A program made the translations under genes and the position numbers. The notes beneath the pieces are model-generated. The model searched no databases. It was not told the DNA's origin and saw only the letters and a list, made by a program, of their open reading frames with translations. This document shows, one piece after another, positions 43,101 through 51,566 of a stretch of DNA of 55,829 nucleotides (positions within the stretch are counted from its first letter, which is position 1; every line of letters begins with the position of its first letter). Source of the stretch: Candidatus Freyrarchaeum guaymasense (lineage in GTDB: Archaea > Asgardarchaeota > Jordarchaeia > Jordarchaeales > Freyrarchaeaceae); the NCBI GenBank assembly GCA_030587405.1, contig JAUQZD010000065.1, positions 1 to 55,829 of the forward strand, written 5' to 3'.

Positions 43101-43249
43101 ATACTACACTCCGCTACAAAAAGTTATACTTCACTATATAAAAGTTTCTACCCACCTACCCCCTAAACTCCCGGAAAAATTGGCCGCTTAAAAAAGTTTA
43201 TTTTTGAGTGAAGGGATAGGAAAATGCGACAATAGGTTGGGGATTTTTT

Positions 43250-44101
43250 ATGAGGAAGAATAAGGATGGTAGAAAAACGCCTAGGGTTTTCCTCCAGATG
43301 TGGAAGGACGTGCCCGTGCTGGGTCTCCCACTAATTAACAGGCTTTTAATACCGGTTTATTACCTCTACGAGAAGGCATTGATGCGGCAGATTAAGGAGG
43401 GGGATAAGCCAACCCACCTTGCTGTAATATTGGATGGTAATAGGAGGTATGCGCGTTCTCGCGGGATGGACACTTGGATGGGGCATAAGCTTGGCGCTGC
43501 AAAGGTTAACGAGTTTTTAGAGTGGTGCTGGGAGATTGGGGTGAAGGTTGTTACGCTATATGCTTTTTCAACTGAGAACTTTAACCGTTCACCGAGAGAG
43601 GTTAAAGAGATAATGAAGCTTGCTGAAGAGAAATTCTATGAGGTTTTAGAGAACAAGAAGATACATAAGTATAAGGTTAGGGTTAAGGCGATAGGGAGAA
43701 CCGATATTCTACCTGAAAGGGTGCGGGAAGCTATAAGAAGGGCGGAGGAGGCGACGAAGGACTACGACAGGTACTTCCTTAACGTTGCAATAGGATATGG
43801 TGGAAGGGCTGAAATAGTTGACGCTGTAAGGAAGATAGCTCAGAAGATAGCCGACGGCGAGTTGAGGGTGGAAGACATAGATGAGAGGCTAATAGAACAG
43901 CATCTTTATACGGCGGGAATGCCTGACCCGGATCTCATAATAAGGACGTCGGGGGAGGAAAGGCTGTCCGGGTTTCTGCTGTGGCAGTCAGCCTACTCTG
44001 AGCTCTACTTCTGCGATGTTTACTGGCCTGAAATAAGGAAGATTGACTTGCTCCGCGCTGTGAGAACGTATCAGAGAAGAGAGAGGAGGTTTGGAAGGTA
44101 G
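43250..44101 (+). CDS. uppS: Cis-prenyltransferase (undecaprenyl diphosphate synthase family)
   Basis: Makes long-chain cis-polyprenyl diphosphate, the archaeal lipid carrier for glycosylation. The catalytic start motif AVILDGNRRYARSRGMDTW, the middle TLYAFSTENFNR and the C-terminal RTSGEERLSGFLLWQSAYSE are all present. There is an N-terminal extension of about 55 residues with a short hydrophobic stretch (VPVLGLPLINRLLIPVYY). The 283-residue length fits archaeal members. Confidence 0.92.
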   Translation: MRKNKDGRKTPRVFLQMWKDVPVLGLPLINRLLIPVYYLYEKALMRQIKEGDKPTHLAVILDGNRRYARSRGMDTWMGHKLGAAKVNEFLEWCWEIGVKVVTLYAFSTENFNRSPREVKEIMKLAEEKFYEVLENKKIHKYKVRVKAIGRTDILPERVREAIRRAEEATKDYDRYFLNVAIGYGGRAEIVDAVRKIAQKIADGELRVEDIDERLIEQHLYTAGMPDPDLIIRTSGEERLSGFLLWQSAYSELYFCDVYWPEIRKIDLLRAVRTYQRRERRFGR

Positions 44102-44108
44102 CTGAATG

Positions 44109-44555
44109 TCATGGGGCTTCAATTTTAGGCATGAAGAAGCCGACTACGATAAGGCTTCGAACCCTCTTCTTTAAGTACCAGAGTTGAGGCCTGTAGACGT
44201 ACTTTACGGCTTTCTCGTAGTCCTCTATGAACCCTTCCTTATCGTTTAGGAGAGAAGACACCGTCAACTGCTCTACTAGGCCTCCACTTACGGTGTAGAC
44301 TCCCTCCCCCATGTCTATTCTCCGGATGAAAACTAGGGGAAGGCGAAGCCTACCGTGGTACTTCTCCGGAACCAGACTTGCCACGGTTTCCAAGTCTGCC
44401 TTATCTAGGAATATTAAGTCGCCACCCACCGTTGGAACAGCCGGGTCGTTCTCCTTTAAAAGCTGGGATAAGGTCTTATACTCCCTTGGAAGGTGGTCGT
44501 TGAGTTTCTGAAGCTCTGATTTCCAAAGCGCCTTGAAGAAACGTTCAAAAGCCAT
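44109..44555 (-). CDS. UPF0216 / DUF61 family protein
   Basis: A 148-residue archaeal conserved protein of unknown function. Typical DUF61 features are HLPREYKTLSQLL, DGxLIFLDK-like VGGDLIFLDKADLE, and RLPLVFIRRID followed by a glycine-rich turn (SGGLVEQL). It lies 17 bases after fibrillarin on the same strand and overlaps none of its neighbours. Its partnership with rRNA-modification genes here may hint at an RNA-related role, but this is inference. Confidence 0.8.
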   Translation of the reverse strand: MAFERFFKALWKSELQKLNDHLPREYKTLSQLLKENDPAVPTVGGDLIFLDKADLETVASLVPEKYHGRLRLPLVFIRRIDMGEGVYTVSGGLVEQLTVSSLLNDKEGFIEDYEKAVKYVYRPQLWYLKKRVRSLIVVGFFMPKIEAP

Positions 44556-44572
44556 TTCTTAGATGCCACCTC

Positions 44573-45274
44573 TTACGCGTACTTTGCAAGAACCATGGAG
44601 TGAGCTTTGTCAAACGGGTCTAAGTTTAAGGTTTGAACCACGTTAAACCCCCTGCCTTCAAGCACGGATATCTCCATCCTGTAGACTTCGGATGGTTTCT
44701 TCGTTACATCTATACTCCTTGCTTTTATGGCTAGAAGGATCCATCCCCCCCTCTTAAGGAACATGTCGGCGTTATCCGCTAAGAGTTTAGCTTGCTCTGG
44801 CTGAGCCACGTCGCAGTATATAGTGTCAACTTCGTCAACTATCATCGAGTACCTTTCTGGAAAGCGTGCGTCGCCAAGCACCGGAATCATGTTACCCTTA
44901 CGTTCGCAAACCATCACCAGCTCCCTCATAGCCCTCGGTGCAAACTCAACGCAGAAAACAACACCCTTTCTTCCAACTATGTCCGCTACGTGGCTTGAGG
45001 TCGTCCCCGTCGCGGCGCCAAGGTAAAGCACCCTACTGCCCTGCTTAATAGGCAGCCTTTTCAGGTTTTTTAGGAGGGCTGCTGCCAGCTTGCTCCTGTT
45101 AGGATCCCATAATCTGTACTCCTCACCCCTATACTCTACGAGTTCCTCTCCGTAAACCTTGAAGCCGGGGGAAATGTTCCTAGTTGCAAGGCGCCGTCTA
45201 CCCCTTAAGTGGACGATATACACATCGTTGTACGATTCGTGAGGCTTCACTACGGGGGGCTTTCTCTCGGACAC
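44573..45274 (-). CDS. flpA: Fibrillarin-like rRNA 2'-O-methyltransferase
   Basis: The SAM-dependent methyltransferase of C/D-box ribonucleoproteins, which 2'-O-methylates rRNA and tRNA. It has 233 residues with the SAM motif VLYLGAATGTTSSHVADIVG, the acidic VFCVEFAPRAMREL and the catalytic-region DVAQPEQAKLL. The N-terminus contains EYRLWDPNRSKLAAAL, typical of fibrillarin. The start is GTG 45274, within a few bases of the nop5 stop, so the two are translated together. Confidence 0.95.
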   Translation of the reverse strand: MSERKPPVVKPHESYNDVYIVHLRGRRRLATRNISPGFKVYGEELVEYRGEEYRLWDPNRSKLAAALLKNLKRLPIKQGSRVLYLGAATGTTSSHVADIVGRKGVVFCVEFAPRAMRELVMVCERKGNMIPVLGDARFPERYSMIVDEVDTIYCDVAQPEQAKLLADNADMFLKRGGWILLAIKARSIDVTKKPSEVYRMEISVLEGRGFNVVQTLNLDPFDKAHSMVLAKYA

Positions 45275-45276
45275 GT

Positions 45277-46476
45277 TTACCGCCTCTTCCTAGCCTTTCT
45301 AGGGGGGCGTCGCGGCTTTTCGGCAGGGGGGGCTGAAAACCTCTCCTTTATCTCCTTAATTTTTTTCTCAAGATCACTTTGTAAGGCGTCGCCTATGTAG
45401 TTTCCGGTGTAAACATCGGCGCGGACGGCTACTGCTATCTTGTTAGCCAGCACCCGAGCGATCTTCCCCCTCTGCCACCATGGAGCGCCGCTGACCTCGG
45501 GATGCCTGAATATAACCCCGTGCTTTGGAGGAGGAGTGCCCTTAGCTAAGCTTCGGAAGAGAGCTTTCTCAGCCCCTAAAACCTGTATCTTTGAGGCTGG
45601 AAGCCTAGCAAGCTTCTCCAATCCTCCTGCCAAGTAAATAAGCCTCGCCCCCACTAAGGGGCCTATTATGGATGTGAGGTTGGGAGCTATCTCCTCCATC
45701 ACCTTGGAGATGTAGGATCTTAGGGAATCCCTAAACTCGTAAAGCATCATGGTTATCGAGGCGAAGTCCCTTAGAGGTTTAAAGTCTTCATCTAGGATAG
45801 GGGCGCCCATAGATCTTCTAGCCTCGCTAACTATGCTTTCTACCAGTTCCGGCTGGAAGCCGAGCCTCTCCTCGAGAACCCCCCTAAACACTTTTTCTCT
45901 AGGGCCCACCTCACATACTATTTTTATGAAGGAAGGATGAGATGAGATTACACGTGTAAGCTCTGGAAAGTTTAGGCTGTACCATTCTCGAACCCTTATG
46001 GAGAAAAGGTTCAACACCTCTTCAACATCGTCAAGACAATAAACTGCCTGAATTAGGAGTTCATCCCGTCTGCTTCCAGCTTCCCTGACGATTTTACGTG
46101 CTAGGATCGATGAAACTTTATAGGTGAACTCTTTGAGCTCCTCTTCGGAGACGAAGAGGCCGGCACCCTCGACATACCTTAAAAGCCTAGATCTGAAAAG
46201 GCGGGCTACGCCGTCGGGCCTCTGAACCTTAACCTCAACCCCGATGCTGTTCCTTAGGGATTCAGCCACCCATCTATCCTCAACAATAAAGATGCAGCCG
46301 CTCTTGAAGGTTTTAACAAGGGATTCTAGCTCGGGAATCAGCTTTCCACTTTGAAGGGCAAACATGCGGTCTGCTACGACTTCAGGGTCCATTGGGAAGG
46401 TTGAAAAGCTTAGCATGTTCCCGGAGTCGTCGAGTGCAAATACCCCAAAAACGCAGGCGGTAAGGTGAACGTTCAA
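45277..46476 (-). CDS. nop5: C/D-box RNP scaffold protein Nop5/Nop56
   Basis: Bridges L7Ae-bound guide RNA and fibrillarin. The 399-residue protein has an N-terminal fibrillarin-binding domain, a central coiled coil and the Nop domain (GPLVGARLIYLAGGLEKLA, then GAEKALFRSL and HGVIFRHPEV). A basic tail (PAEKPRRPPRKARKRR) ends it. It is the first gene of the pair with flpA, the usual archaeal order. The start is TTG 46476. Confidence 0.95.
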   Translation of the reverse strand: MNVHLTACVFGVFALDDSGNMLSFSTFPMDPEVVADRMFALQSGKLIPELESLVKTFKSGCIFIVEDRWVAESLRNSIGVEVKVQRPDGVARLFRSRLLRYVEGAGLFVSEEELKEFTYKVSSILARKIVREAGSRRDELLIQAVYCLDDVEEVLNLFSIRVREWYSLNFPELTRVISSHPSFIKIVCEVGPREKVFRGVLEERLGFQPELVESIVSEARRSMGAPILDEDFKPLRDFASITMMLYEFRDSLRSYISKVMEEIAPNLTSIIGPLVGARLIYLAGGLEKLARLPASKIQVLGAEKALFRSLAKGTPPPKHGVIFRHPEVSGAPWWQRGKIARVLANKIAVAVRADVYTGNYIGDALQSDLEKKIKEIKERFSAPPAEKPRRPPRKARKRR

Positions 46477-46776
46477 AACGCACCCCTCAACCCTAAAACA
46501 AACTTAAAACGTTTAAAAAGCCTTCTCTTAATCCACGATTCTTGACGAAGCATAAAGTAAGCAGCATTGCTTCCTTTTGACTTCCCTACTTAAACGAGTA
46601 CACTTTTTTATAGTTAATCCTCAGTTAGCCTCTCAGGCACCATGACTTAAAGAGGAAAATGTTTACCCTTATACTTTCATGGGAAATACTCTTGGAATAC
46701 GAAGCTTATAAACGGCTAGGTGTACGCTGATCGTAAGGTGGACGGCCCGTTTCCAAGTTCGAGAGGGATAAAGGTC

Positions 46777-47700
46777 ATGGTAGATGTCAGCGTAGAGGTT
46801 AGTGGTCTTAAGTTGAGGAACCCTGTCATGCTCGCATCAGGCGTTTTAGGGGTAACTGGGAAGCTCTTAGTGAGGGTCGCCGAGGCCGGGGCAGGAGCGG
46901 TCGTGACAAAATCTGTTGGTCCAGCTAGAAACAGCGGATATGCTAACCCTACGATAGTGCAGGCTTCACATGGAAGCTACGTTAACTGCATGGGGCTGCC
47001 GAATCCGGGCATAGAAGAGTTCGCCGAGGAAATTAAAGCGGCTAAGAAGGGAGGGGTCCCTGTTATAGTTAGCGTTTTCGGGGGGAGCCCGGGGGAGTTT
47101 GCTTACGTAGCTGGCTATGCCGAGGAGGCGGGAGCAGACGCTCTCGAGCTTAACGTTTCATGCCCTCACGCAGAGGTGGGGGTAATAGGGCAGAATCCAC
47201 GCCTTGTCAGAGAGGTGGTTAGAGCTGTGAAGCGCCGTGTTGGCGTACCCGTCTTCGTTAAACTCACCCCTAACGTGACGGACATAGTTGAGGTGGGGAA
47301 GGCTGCCGAGGAGGCGGGAGTTGACGGGGTGACTGCGATAAACACAGTTAAGGCAATGGTTATAGATGTGGACGCTCTACGCCCCGTTCTGTCCAACAGG
47401 TTTGGGGGGCTTTCCGGAGCCGCTATAAAGCCAATAGCCATACGCTGCGTTTACGAGCTTTACGAGGCATTAAAGGTTCCCGTGGTAGGCGTTGGGGGGA
47501 TCATGGGGTGGAGGGATGCTGTGGAGCACTTGCTGGCAGGGGCGTCTGCTGTTCAGGTGGCTACCGCGCTCGTTAAGGGACTAGGCGTTTTTAAGGAGAT
47601 AGTTACTGGGGTTAAAGAGTACCTTGAAAGGAAGGGGTTCAAAAGTGTTAGGGAGGTGGTTGGGCTTGCACATGAATGGCCTGACCATTCAAAAGCCTAG
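46777..47700 (+). CDS. pyrD: Dihydroorotate dehydrogenase, catalytic subunit (class 1B)
   Basis: FMN enzyme that oxidises dihydroorotate to orotate. The family start GLKLRNPVMLASGVLG, substrate segment NCMGLPNPG, catalytic ELNVSCPHAEVG and FMN-binding GVGGIMGWRDAVEHL are visible. It is class 1B because a pyrK-type partner follows and overlaps it by 29 bases. ATG 46777 is preferred over GTG 46720: AAGGT lies before it, and the family starts at this point. Confidence 0.93.
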   Translation: MVDVSVEVSGLKLRNPVMLASGVLGVTGKLLVRVAEAGAGAVVTKSVGPARNSGYANPTIVQASHGSYVNCMGLPNPGIEEFAEEIKAAKKGGVPVIVSVFGGSPGEFAYVAGYAEEAGADALELNVSCPHAEVGVIGQNPRLVREVVRAVKRRVGVPVFVKLTPNVTDIVEVGKAAEEAGVDGVTAINTVKAMVIDVDALRPVLSNRFGGLSGAAIKPIAIRCVYELYEALKVPVVGVGGIMGWRDAVEHLLAGASAVQVATALVKGLGVFKEIVTGVKEYLERKGFKSVREVVGLAHEWPDHSKA

Positions 47701-48490
47701 GATTAGGAGGGTTGAAGAGGTAAAAGCAGAGGCTTCCTCCGTTAAGACGATCTTCTTCGAGGACAAGTTGGCCTCAGCGTCTACTCCAGGACAGTTTGTT
47801 ATGGTATGGATCCCGGGGGTGGATGAGGTTCCAATGAGCGTCTCCCACAGAAACCCGGCAGGGTTCACCTTTAAAATAGTGGGGGAGGCTACTTCAGCCC
47901 TTTCCAACTTAAAGAAGGGAGATATCATAGGTGTTAGGGGTCCCTTGGGGAGAGGCTTCAGGCTTGAGGGGGAGTCCATTCTTGTCGTTGGAGGGGGTAT
48001 AGGGGTTGCCCCGTTACGCCCCTTAGTGGAGGATGCTGTGGGAGAGGGGTTAATGGTTCATGTCGTAGTTGGGGCTAAAACAGGTAAAGAGCTGATTTTC
48101 ACCAACGTGTTCAAGCGTCTAGCGGACGAGTTAACCCTAGTGACCGAGGATGGAAGCGTTGGGGAGAAGGGTATGGCCGGTGACGTGGCTGAAAGGATCA
48201 TCAGAAGGGGGGATTACGATCAGGTTTACGTGTGTGGCCCCGAAGGGATGATGGCAAAAGTTTTCCTTGTAGCCGAAGAGGTCGGAGTGGGTGTTCAGGC
48301 ATCCTTGGAGAGGTACGTGAAGTGTGGTTTTGGCATATGTGGAAGTTGCAGTTTAGGCTCATACCTTGTGTGTAAGGATGGGCCTGTATTTGATAGTAAA
48401 ATGTTGAGGCAGGTATTGGATGAGTTTGGATTGTTTAGGAGGGATTCATCGGGAGCTAAAGAAAAACTTGCAGGTGTTAAGGATGGCTAA
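47672..48490 (+). CDS. pyrK: Dihydroorotate dehydrogenase electron transfer subunit
   Basis: FAD and [2Fe-2S] protein that passes electrons from PyrD to NAD or another acceptor. The FAD domain has PGQFVMVWIPGVDEVPMSVS; the nucleotide-binding domain has ILVVGGGIGVAPLRPL and VYVCGPEGMM. The C-terminal cluster is CGFGICGSC plus a following cysteine. ATG 47672 overlaps the pyrD end; GGAGGTGG lies 12 bases before it. The 3' end overlaps the next gene by eight bases if that one starts at ATG 48483. Confidence 0.9.
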   Translation: MNGLTIQKPRIRRVEEVKAEASSVKTIFFEDKLASASTPGQFVMVWIPGVDEVPMSVSHRNPAGFTFKIVGEATSALSNLKKGDIIGVRGPLGRGFRLEGESILVVGGGIGVAPLRPLVEDAVGEGLMVHVVVGAKTGKELIFTNVFKRLADELTLVTEDGSVGEKGMAGDVAERIIRRGDYDQVYVCGPEGMMAKVFLVAEEVGVGVQASLERYVKCGFGICGSCSLGSYLVCKDGPVFDSKMLRQVLDEFGLFRRDSSGAKEKLAGVKDG

Positions 48491-49457
48491 GAATTGTTTG
48501 GAAAGGGAGGAAGTCGGCCGGGTAGTAGCCGAGATAAATGAGATTATAAGGTGGCTTAGGGAGAAGGCTGACGTTGATAAGGCGCTTAACAGCGAGGGAG
48601 GACCTGTAGAGTGCCGGAGGACGGCTATAGCTAAGACTCAGCAGTTGATGAGGGATGTCAATAGGGTTTACATGTTGGCCATGGATGCTGATGCCGGTAT
48701 CGACGTGGAGAAGCTGGAGGAGGCTAAGAGCGAGGCGCTTCAAAAGGTTAAGGAGTACTATGATGTTTTAACGTCGGATGAGCTGAGCTCCGCCAGAGCC
48801 CTTCACATCAGTAGGAGTAGGTTGAACGATGTTATTGGGGCTCTCGGCAGGCTTGTTGAGGCGGTTTCAGCTAGAAGTGGCACCGGAAATGGTTTCGCCG
48901 CATCCGAAGATGAGGACCCGTTGATAAGGAGGATCTTATCGATTAAGGAGAGAGTCAGGAAGCTGGAGGAGGAAAACAGGACGCTGAGGGAGGAGATTGA
49001 AAGGCTTAAGGGTGGAGGCTTCCTCATGGAGCCGTTTGATGGGGGGCAGAGGGAGCTAATTGAGGAGCTGGAGAGGTTAAAGGAGGAAAACAAGGAGTTA
49101 AGAAGGCAGGTGGAGGAGTTAAGGTGCGGCGCTGAATCCACGGCTTATCAGAGCCTCCTAGAGGAAAATAACGCTTTAAGGCAAAGGACGAACAGGCTTT
49201 TAGAGGCCTTGAGGGCTACGAGGAGAAGATATGAGCAGCATATTCAAGAGTTAATGAAGGAGAGAGACGAGTGGCGGAGTAAGGCCATAGAGAAGACCGT
49301 TAAGTCCATAGAGGACACGATGTTCGAGCTTAGAAGCCAAGTTGAAAGCCTGAAGAGGGAGAATAGAGAGCTTAAGGAGAGGCTTGGGATTGCTCCTCCT
49401 CAAAAAGAGAGGGAGGAGAAGGACGAGGAGGAGGGATACGAATTCTACTTCTCTTAG
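48483..49457 (+). CDS. Coiled-coil protein of unknown function
   Basis: About 324 residues. The first 140 are helical (VVAEINEIIRWLREKADVDK); a flexible Ser/Gly region around residue 150 and then a long leucine-heptad coiled coil follow (KLEEENRTLREEIERLKGG, EELERLKEENKELRRQVEEL). There is an acidic C-terminal tail. No domain is recognised; it may be a structural or SMC-like accessory protein. ATG 48483 gives a start coupled to pyrK; an upstream frame to 48420 exists but overlaps pyrK more. Confidence 0.65.
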   Translation: MAKNCLEREEVGRVVAEINEIIRWLREKADVDKALNSEGGPVECRRTAIAKTQQLMRDVNRVYMLAMDADAGIDVEKLEEAKSEALQKVKEYYDVLTSDELSSARALHISRSRLNDVIGALGRLVEAVSARSGTGNGFAASEDEDPLIRRILSIKERVRKLEEENRTLREEIERLKGGGFLMEPFDGGQRELIEELERLKEENKELRRQVEELRCGAESTAYQSLLEENNALRQRTNRLLEALRATRRRYEQHIQELMKERDEWRSKAIEKTVKSIEDTMFELRSQVESLKRENRELKERLGIAPPQKEREEKDEEEGYEFYFS

Positions 49458-50326
49458 AGCAGTGCTGGCAGTGAGAGGAACGTGAAGTACCATGGCATGA
49501 GCAGGTAAACCAAGAACACCATGATTGGCGTTAAGATCAAAGGTAGTGTTAGGTTGTCTAAGCCGCTGGGTGAAACTCCCTCAATTAACGAAGCCAGAAG
49601 CGACCCTATTAAGGCTAGTAGGAGTACCACCACCTGCACCGGGGTGGCTGCAAGGAAGAGAGCTAAGAGCCAGAGCGGCGAGATCCCAAGGAGTGAGAGC
49701 GTTATGATCCTTGAAGTGAGCATGTTCATGCTGGGCCAGAAGCCGAAGAATGAGTAGTAAAGGAAGGCTATGATGGCGGAGAGAAGGGACATCGCGAAGA
49801 CCGTTAGGGATCCCTCGATGCTCCGTGTGGAGCCACGCAGGGTATACTTCCGTTTACCCCATCGTTTTCCTACTATTGCGGCAAGTCCATCTCCATAGAA
49901 CATTGCAAAGAGAGGGAAGGCGCCTAGAGTGAAGAGAGGCCAGTAAGAGGCATTGAACGGTATGGCGAAGACGGACACTATTATTCCTATGGAAATGATG
50001 TAGTATAGGGGACCATATATGTGGCCTGTAGCATAGTCTTCTTCCCTAGCCATGACTTCAAACATGGACCTGAGGGCTTTAACCGGGCTCTTGGGCGTCG
50101 TGAAGAATATTAGCAACGCTAGGGTTAGGGGGATCAGGGGGATGATCTGCGGTGTATCGAAGAACGGGCAGAAGATTATGGCGTCCCCGGCGAAGAAGTG
50201 TATTACCTTCCTTGTGAACTCGGGTTCCAGCCCCCTCCATCTCCTGAGAAGTTCTCCTATGCCTATTACGGAGAACACGTACACGTACACCACGGCGAGC
50301 ACTAATATGTCCTTCAACGTCAACAT
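49454..50326 (-). CDS. Dolichol/phytol kinase-like CTP-dependent membrane kinase
   Basis: A 290-residue membrane protein with about eight helices. Family segments are FTRKVIHFFAGDAIIF, YGDGLAAIVGKRWGKRKY with TLRGSTRSIEGSL, and IEGVSPSGLDNLTLP. This family phosphorylates isoprenoid alcohols (dolichol, phytol, farnesol) with CTP; in archaea a salvage or glycan-carrier role is likely, and uppS lies 5 kb away. It converges with the coiled-coil gene and overlaps it by four bases. ATG 50326 has GGAGGCGAAG upstream. Confidence 0.8.
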   Translation of the reverse strand: MLTLKDILVLAVVYVYVFSVIGIGELLRRWRGLEPEFTRKVIHFFAGDAIIFCPFFDTPQIIPLIPLTLALLIFFTTPKSPVKALRSMFEVMAREEDYATGHIYGPLYYIISIGIIVSVFAIPFNASYWPLFTLGAFPLFAMFYGDGLAAIVGKRWGKRKYTLRGSTRSIEGSLTVFAMSLLSAIIAFLYYSFFGFWPSMNMLTSRIITLSLLGISPLWLLALFLAATPVQVVVLLLALIGSLLASLIEGVSPSGLDNLTLPLILTPIMVFLVYLLMPWYFTFLSLPALL

Positions 50327-50536
50327 CGGCTTCGCCTCCTGTCCAACACACCCCTTTTAAATACTGAAGTTTAAAAATCTCTCTTAAAAGTGCATCGGTT
50401 TACAGGCTTCAGCAGTGCATGGATCGAAGGGGAAAAGAAAATTTAAACGATACTTATAGCTCACTTAGGAAAATTTTATTTTTGAAGAATAGGGCGATTT
50501 AATGGGTTAAAAGGAGAATGGAGAGGAGAGGGTTTT

Positions 50537-51421
50537 ATGGGTCATAAAGCGGAGCCGGGGAAGATAAACGAGACCACCTGGCTTATAGACGGTAACATGG
50601 TTGGTGTTCCGAGGATACTTAGCCTCTACGTTGTTAAGGGGGAGAAGGCTGCACTTATTGACGGAGGGACGAGCCACTTCGCCAACACCGTTATAGAAGC
50701 CCTCAAAAACTTCGGATTGTATCCGGTGGATTACATTATCCCAACGCATGAGCACTGGGATCACATTCAGGGAGTCGCCCCCCTACTTAAAGATATGGGA
50801 GAGGACAGAGTAGAAGTTTTAGCGTCGGAGGTAGCGGCACCGTTCATCGAGGACCCATCAAAGATAGAATATGACTTTGGAATGGGCCCCATAGAGGGCG
50901 TTAAAAAGGTTACGCCTCTTAAGGAAGGAGACGTCATAGACCTCGGAGGAGGCGTAGAATTAGAAGTTTTCCACGTTCCAGGACACGCACCCGGACACAT
51001 AGCTCTCTTAGAAAGAAAGACTAAAACACTTTTCGTTGGGGATGCTGTAGGTAACAAGGTGGACGCAACAACGTTCCTTCCGGTCTTCAACCCGCCATGG
51101 TTTGACAAGGAAACGTACCTTGCATCGCTTGATAAAATGGAGAAAATAGATTTTAACAGCATTTGCTTGGGACACTTCGGCTGCTGGGATGGTGACGATG
51201 CTAAAAATATAATCAGTGAAGCCCGTGAAGTTTTCCATAAATTCTGGAAGTTCTTCGAGGAGAACGTGGACAAACTTGACGATATTGATTACTTAGCTAA
51301 CACCGCCCTGGAAAGGTACCTTAAGGACTCTGAGGTAATAAAGAGGGTGGGTATGGACTTTGCAAAGGTCGTAATTACATGGCTTAGAGACGGATTCAAG
51401 AAATACAAGAAAATTGCTTAA
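50537..51421 (+). CDS. Metallo-beta-lactamase-fold hydrolase
   Basis: 294 residues with the di-metal motif PTHEHWDHIQG (about residue 73), a second His in PGHAPGHIALLE, and FVGDAVG. The C-terminal roughly 90 residues are helical (FHKFWKFFEENVDKLDDIDY). Members of this family include lactonases, thioesterases and glyoxalase II-like enzymes; the exact substrate cannot be read from the sequence. A clear GGAGAGG site precedes ATG 50537. It is convergent with the GlcF-type gene. Confidence 0.8.
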   Translation: MGHKAEPGKINETTWLIDGNMVGVPRILSLYVVKGEKAALIDGGTSHFANTVIEALKNFGLYPVDYIIPTHEHWDHIQGVAPLLKDMGEDRVEVLASEVAAPFIEDPSKIEYDFGMGPIEGVKKVTPLKEGDVIDLGGGVELEVFHVPGHAPGHIALLERKTKTLFVGDAVGNKVDATTFLPVFNPPWFDKETYLASLDKMEKIDFNSICLGHFGCWDGDDAKNIISEAREVFHKFWKFFEENVDKLDDIDYLANTALERYLKDSEVIKRVGMDFAKVVITWLRDGFKKYKKIA

Positions 51422-51566
51422 ACTTTACGAGGGACATCAGACGTACAGGTAAATTTTATGAATACACAAATACAAATGAAACAAGGAAAATAACAGAAAA
51501 ACTTACATTTTTTATTTTTTAACTCCTGTTTCTGATGACTCCTTGTTAAAAAGTAAATGGGAAAGG

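Larger units (their letters stand above)
41160..43140 (-). mobile_element. IS607-family insertion sequence
   Basis: An apparently complete element with tnpA (serine recombinase) and tnpB (guide-RNA nuclease) overlapping on the minus strand, inserted between pyrE and uppS. The outer limits are approximate because IS607 makes no target duplication. The 3' end carries a structured guide-RNA region inside the tnpB coding end. Both proteins keep their catalytic residues, so it may be active. Confidence 0.8.

Noticed and set aside
46720..46776. N-terminal extension of pyrD from GTG 46720
   Set aside because: The extra 19 residues do not match the family, and a ribosome-binding site precedes ATG 46777.
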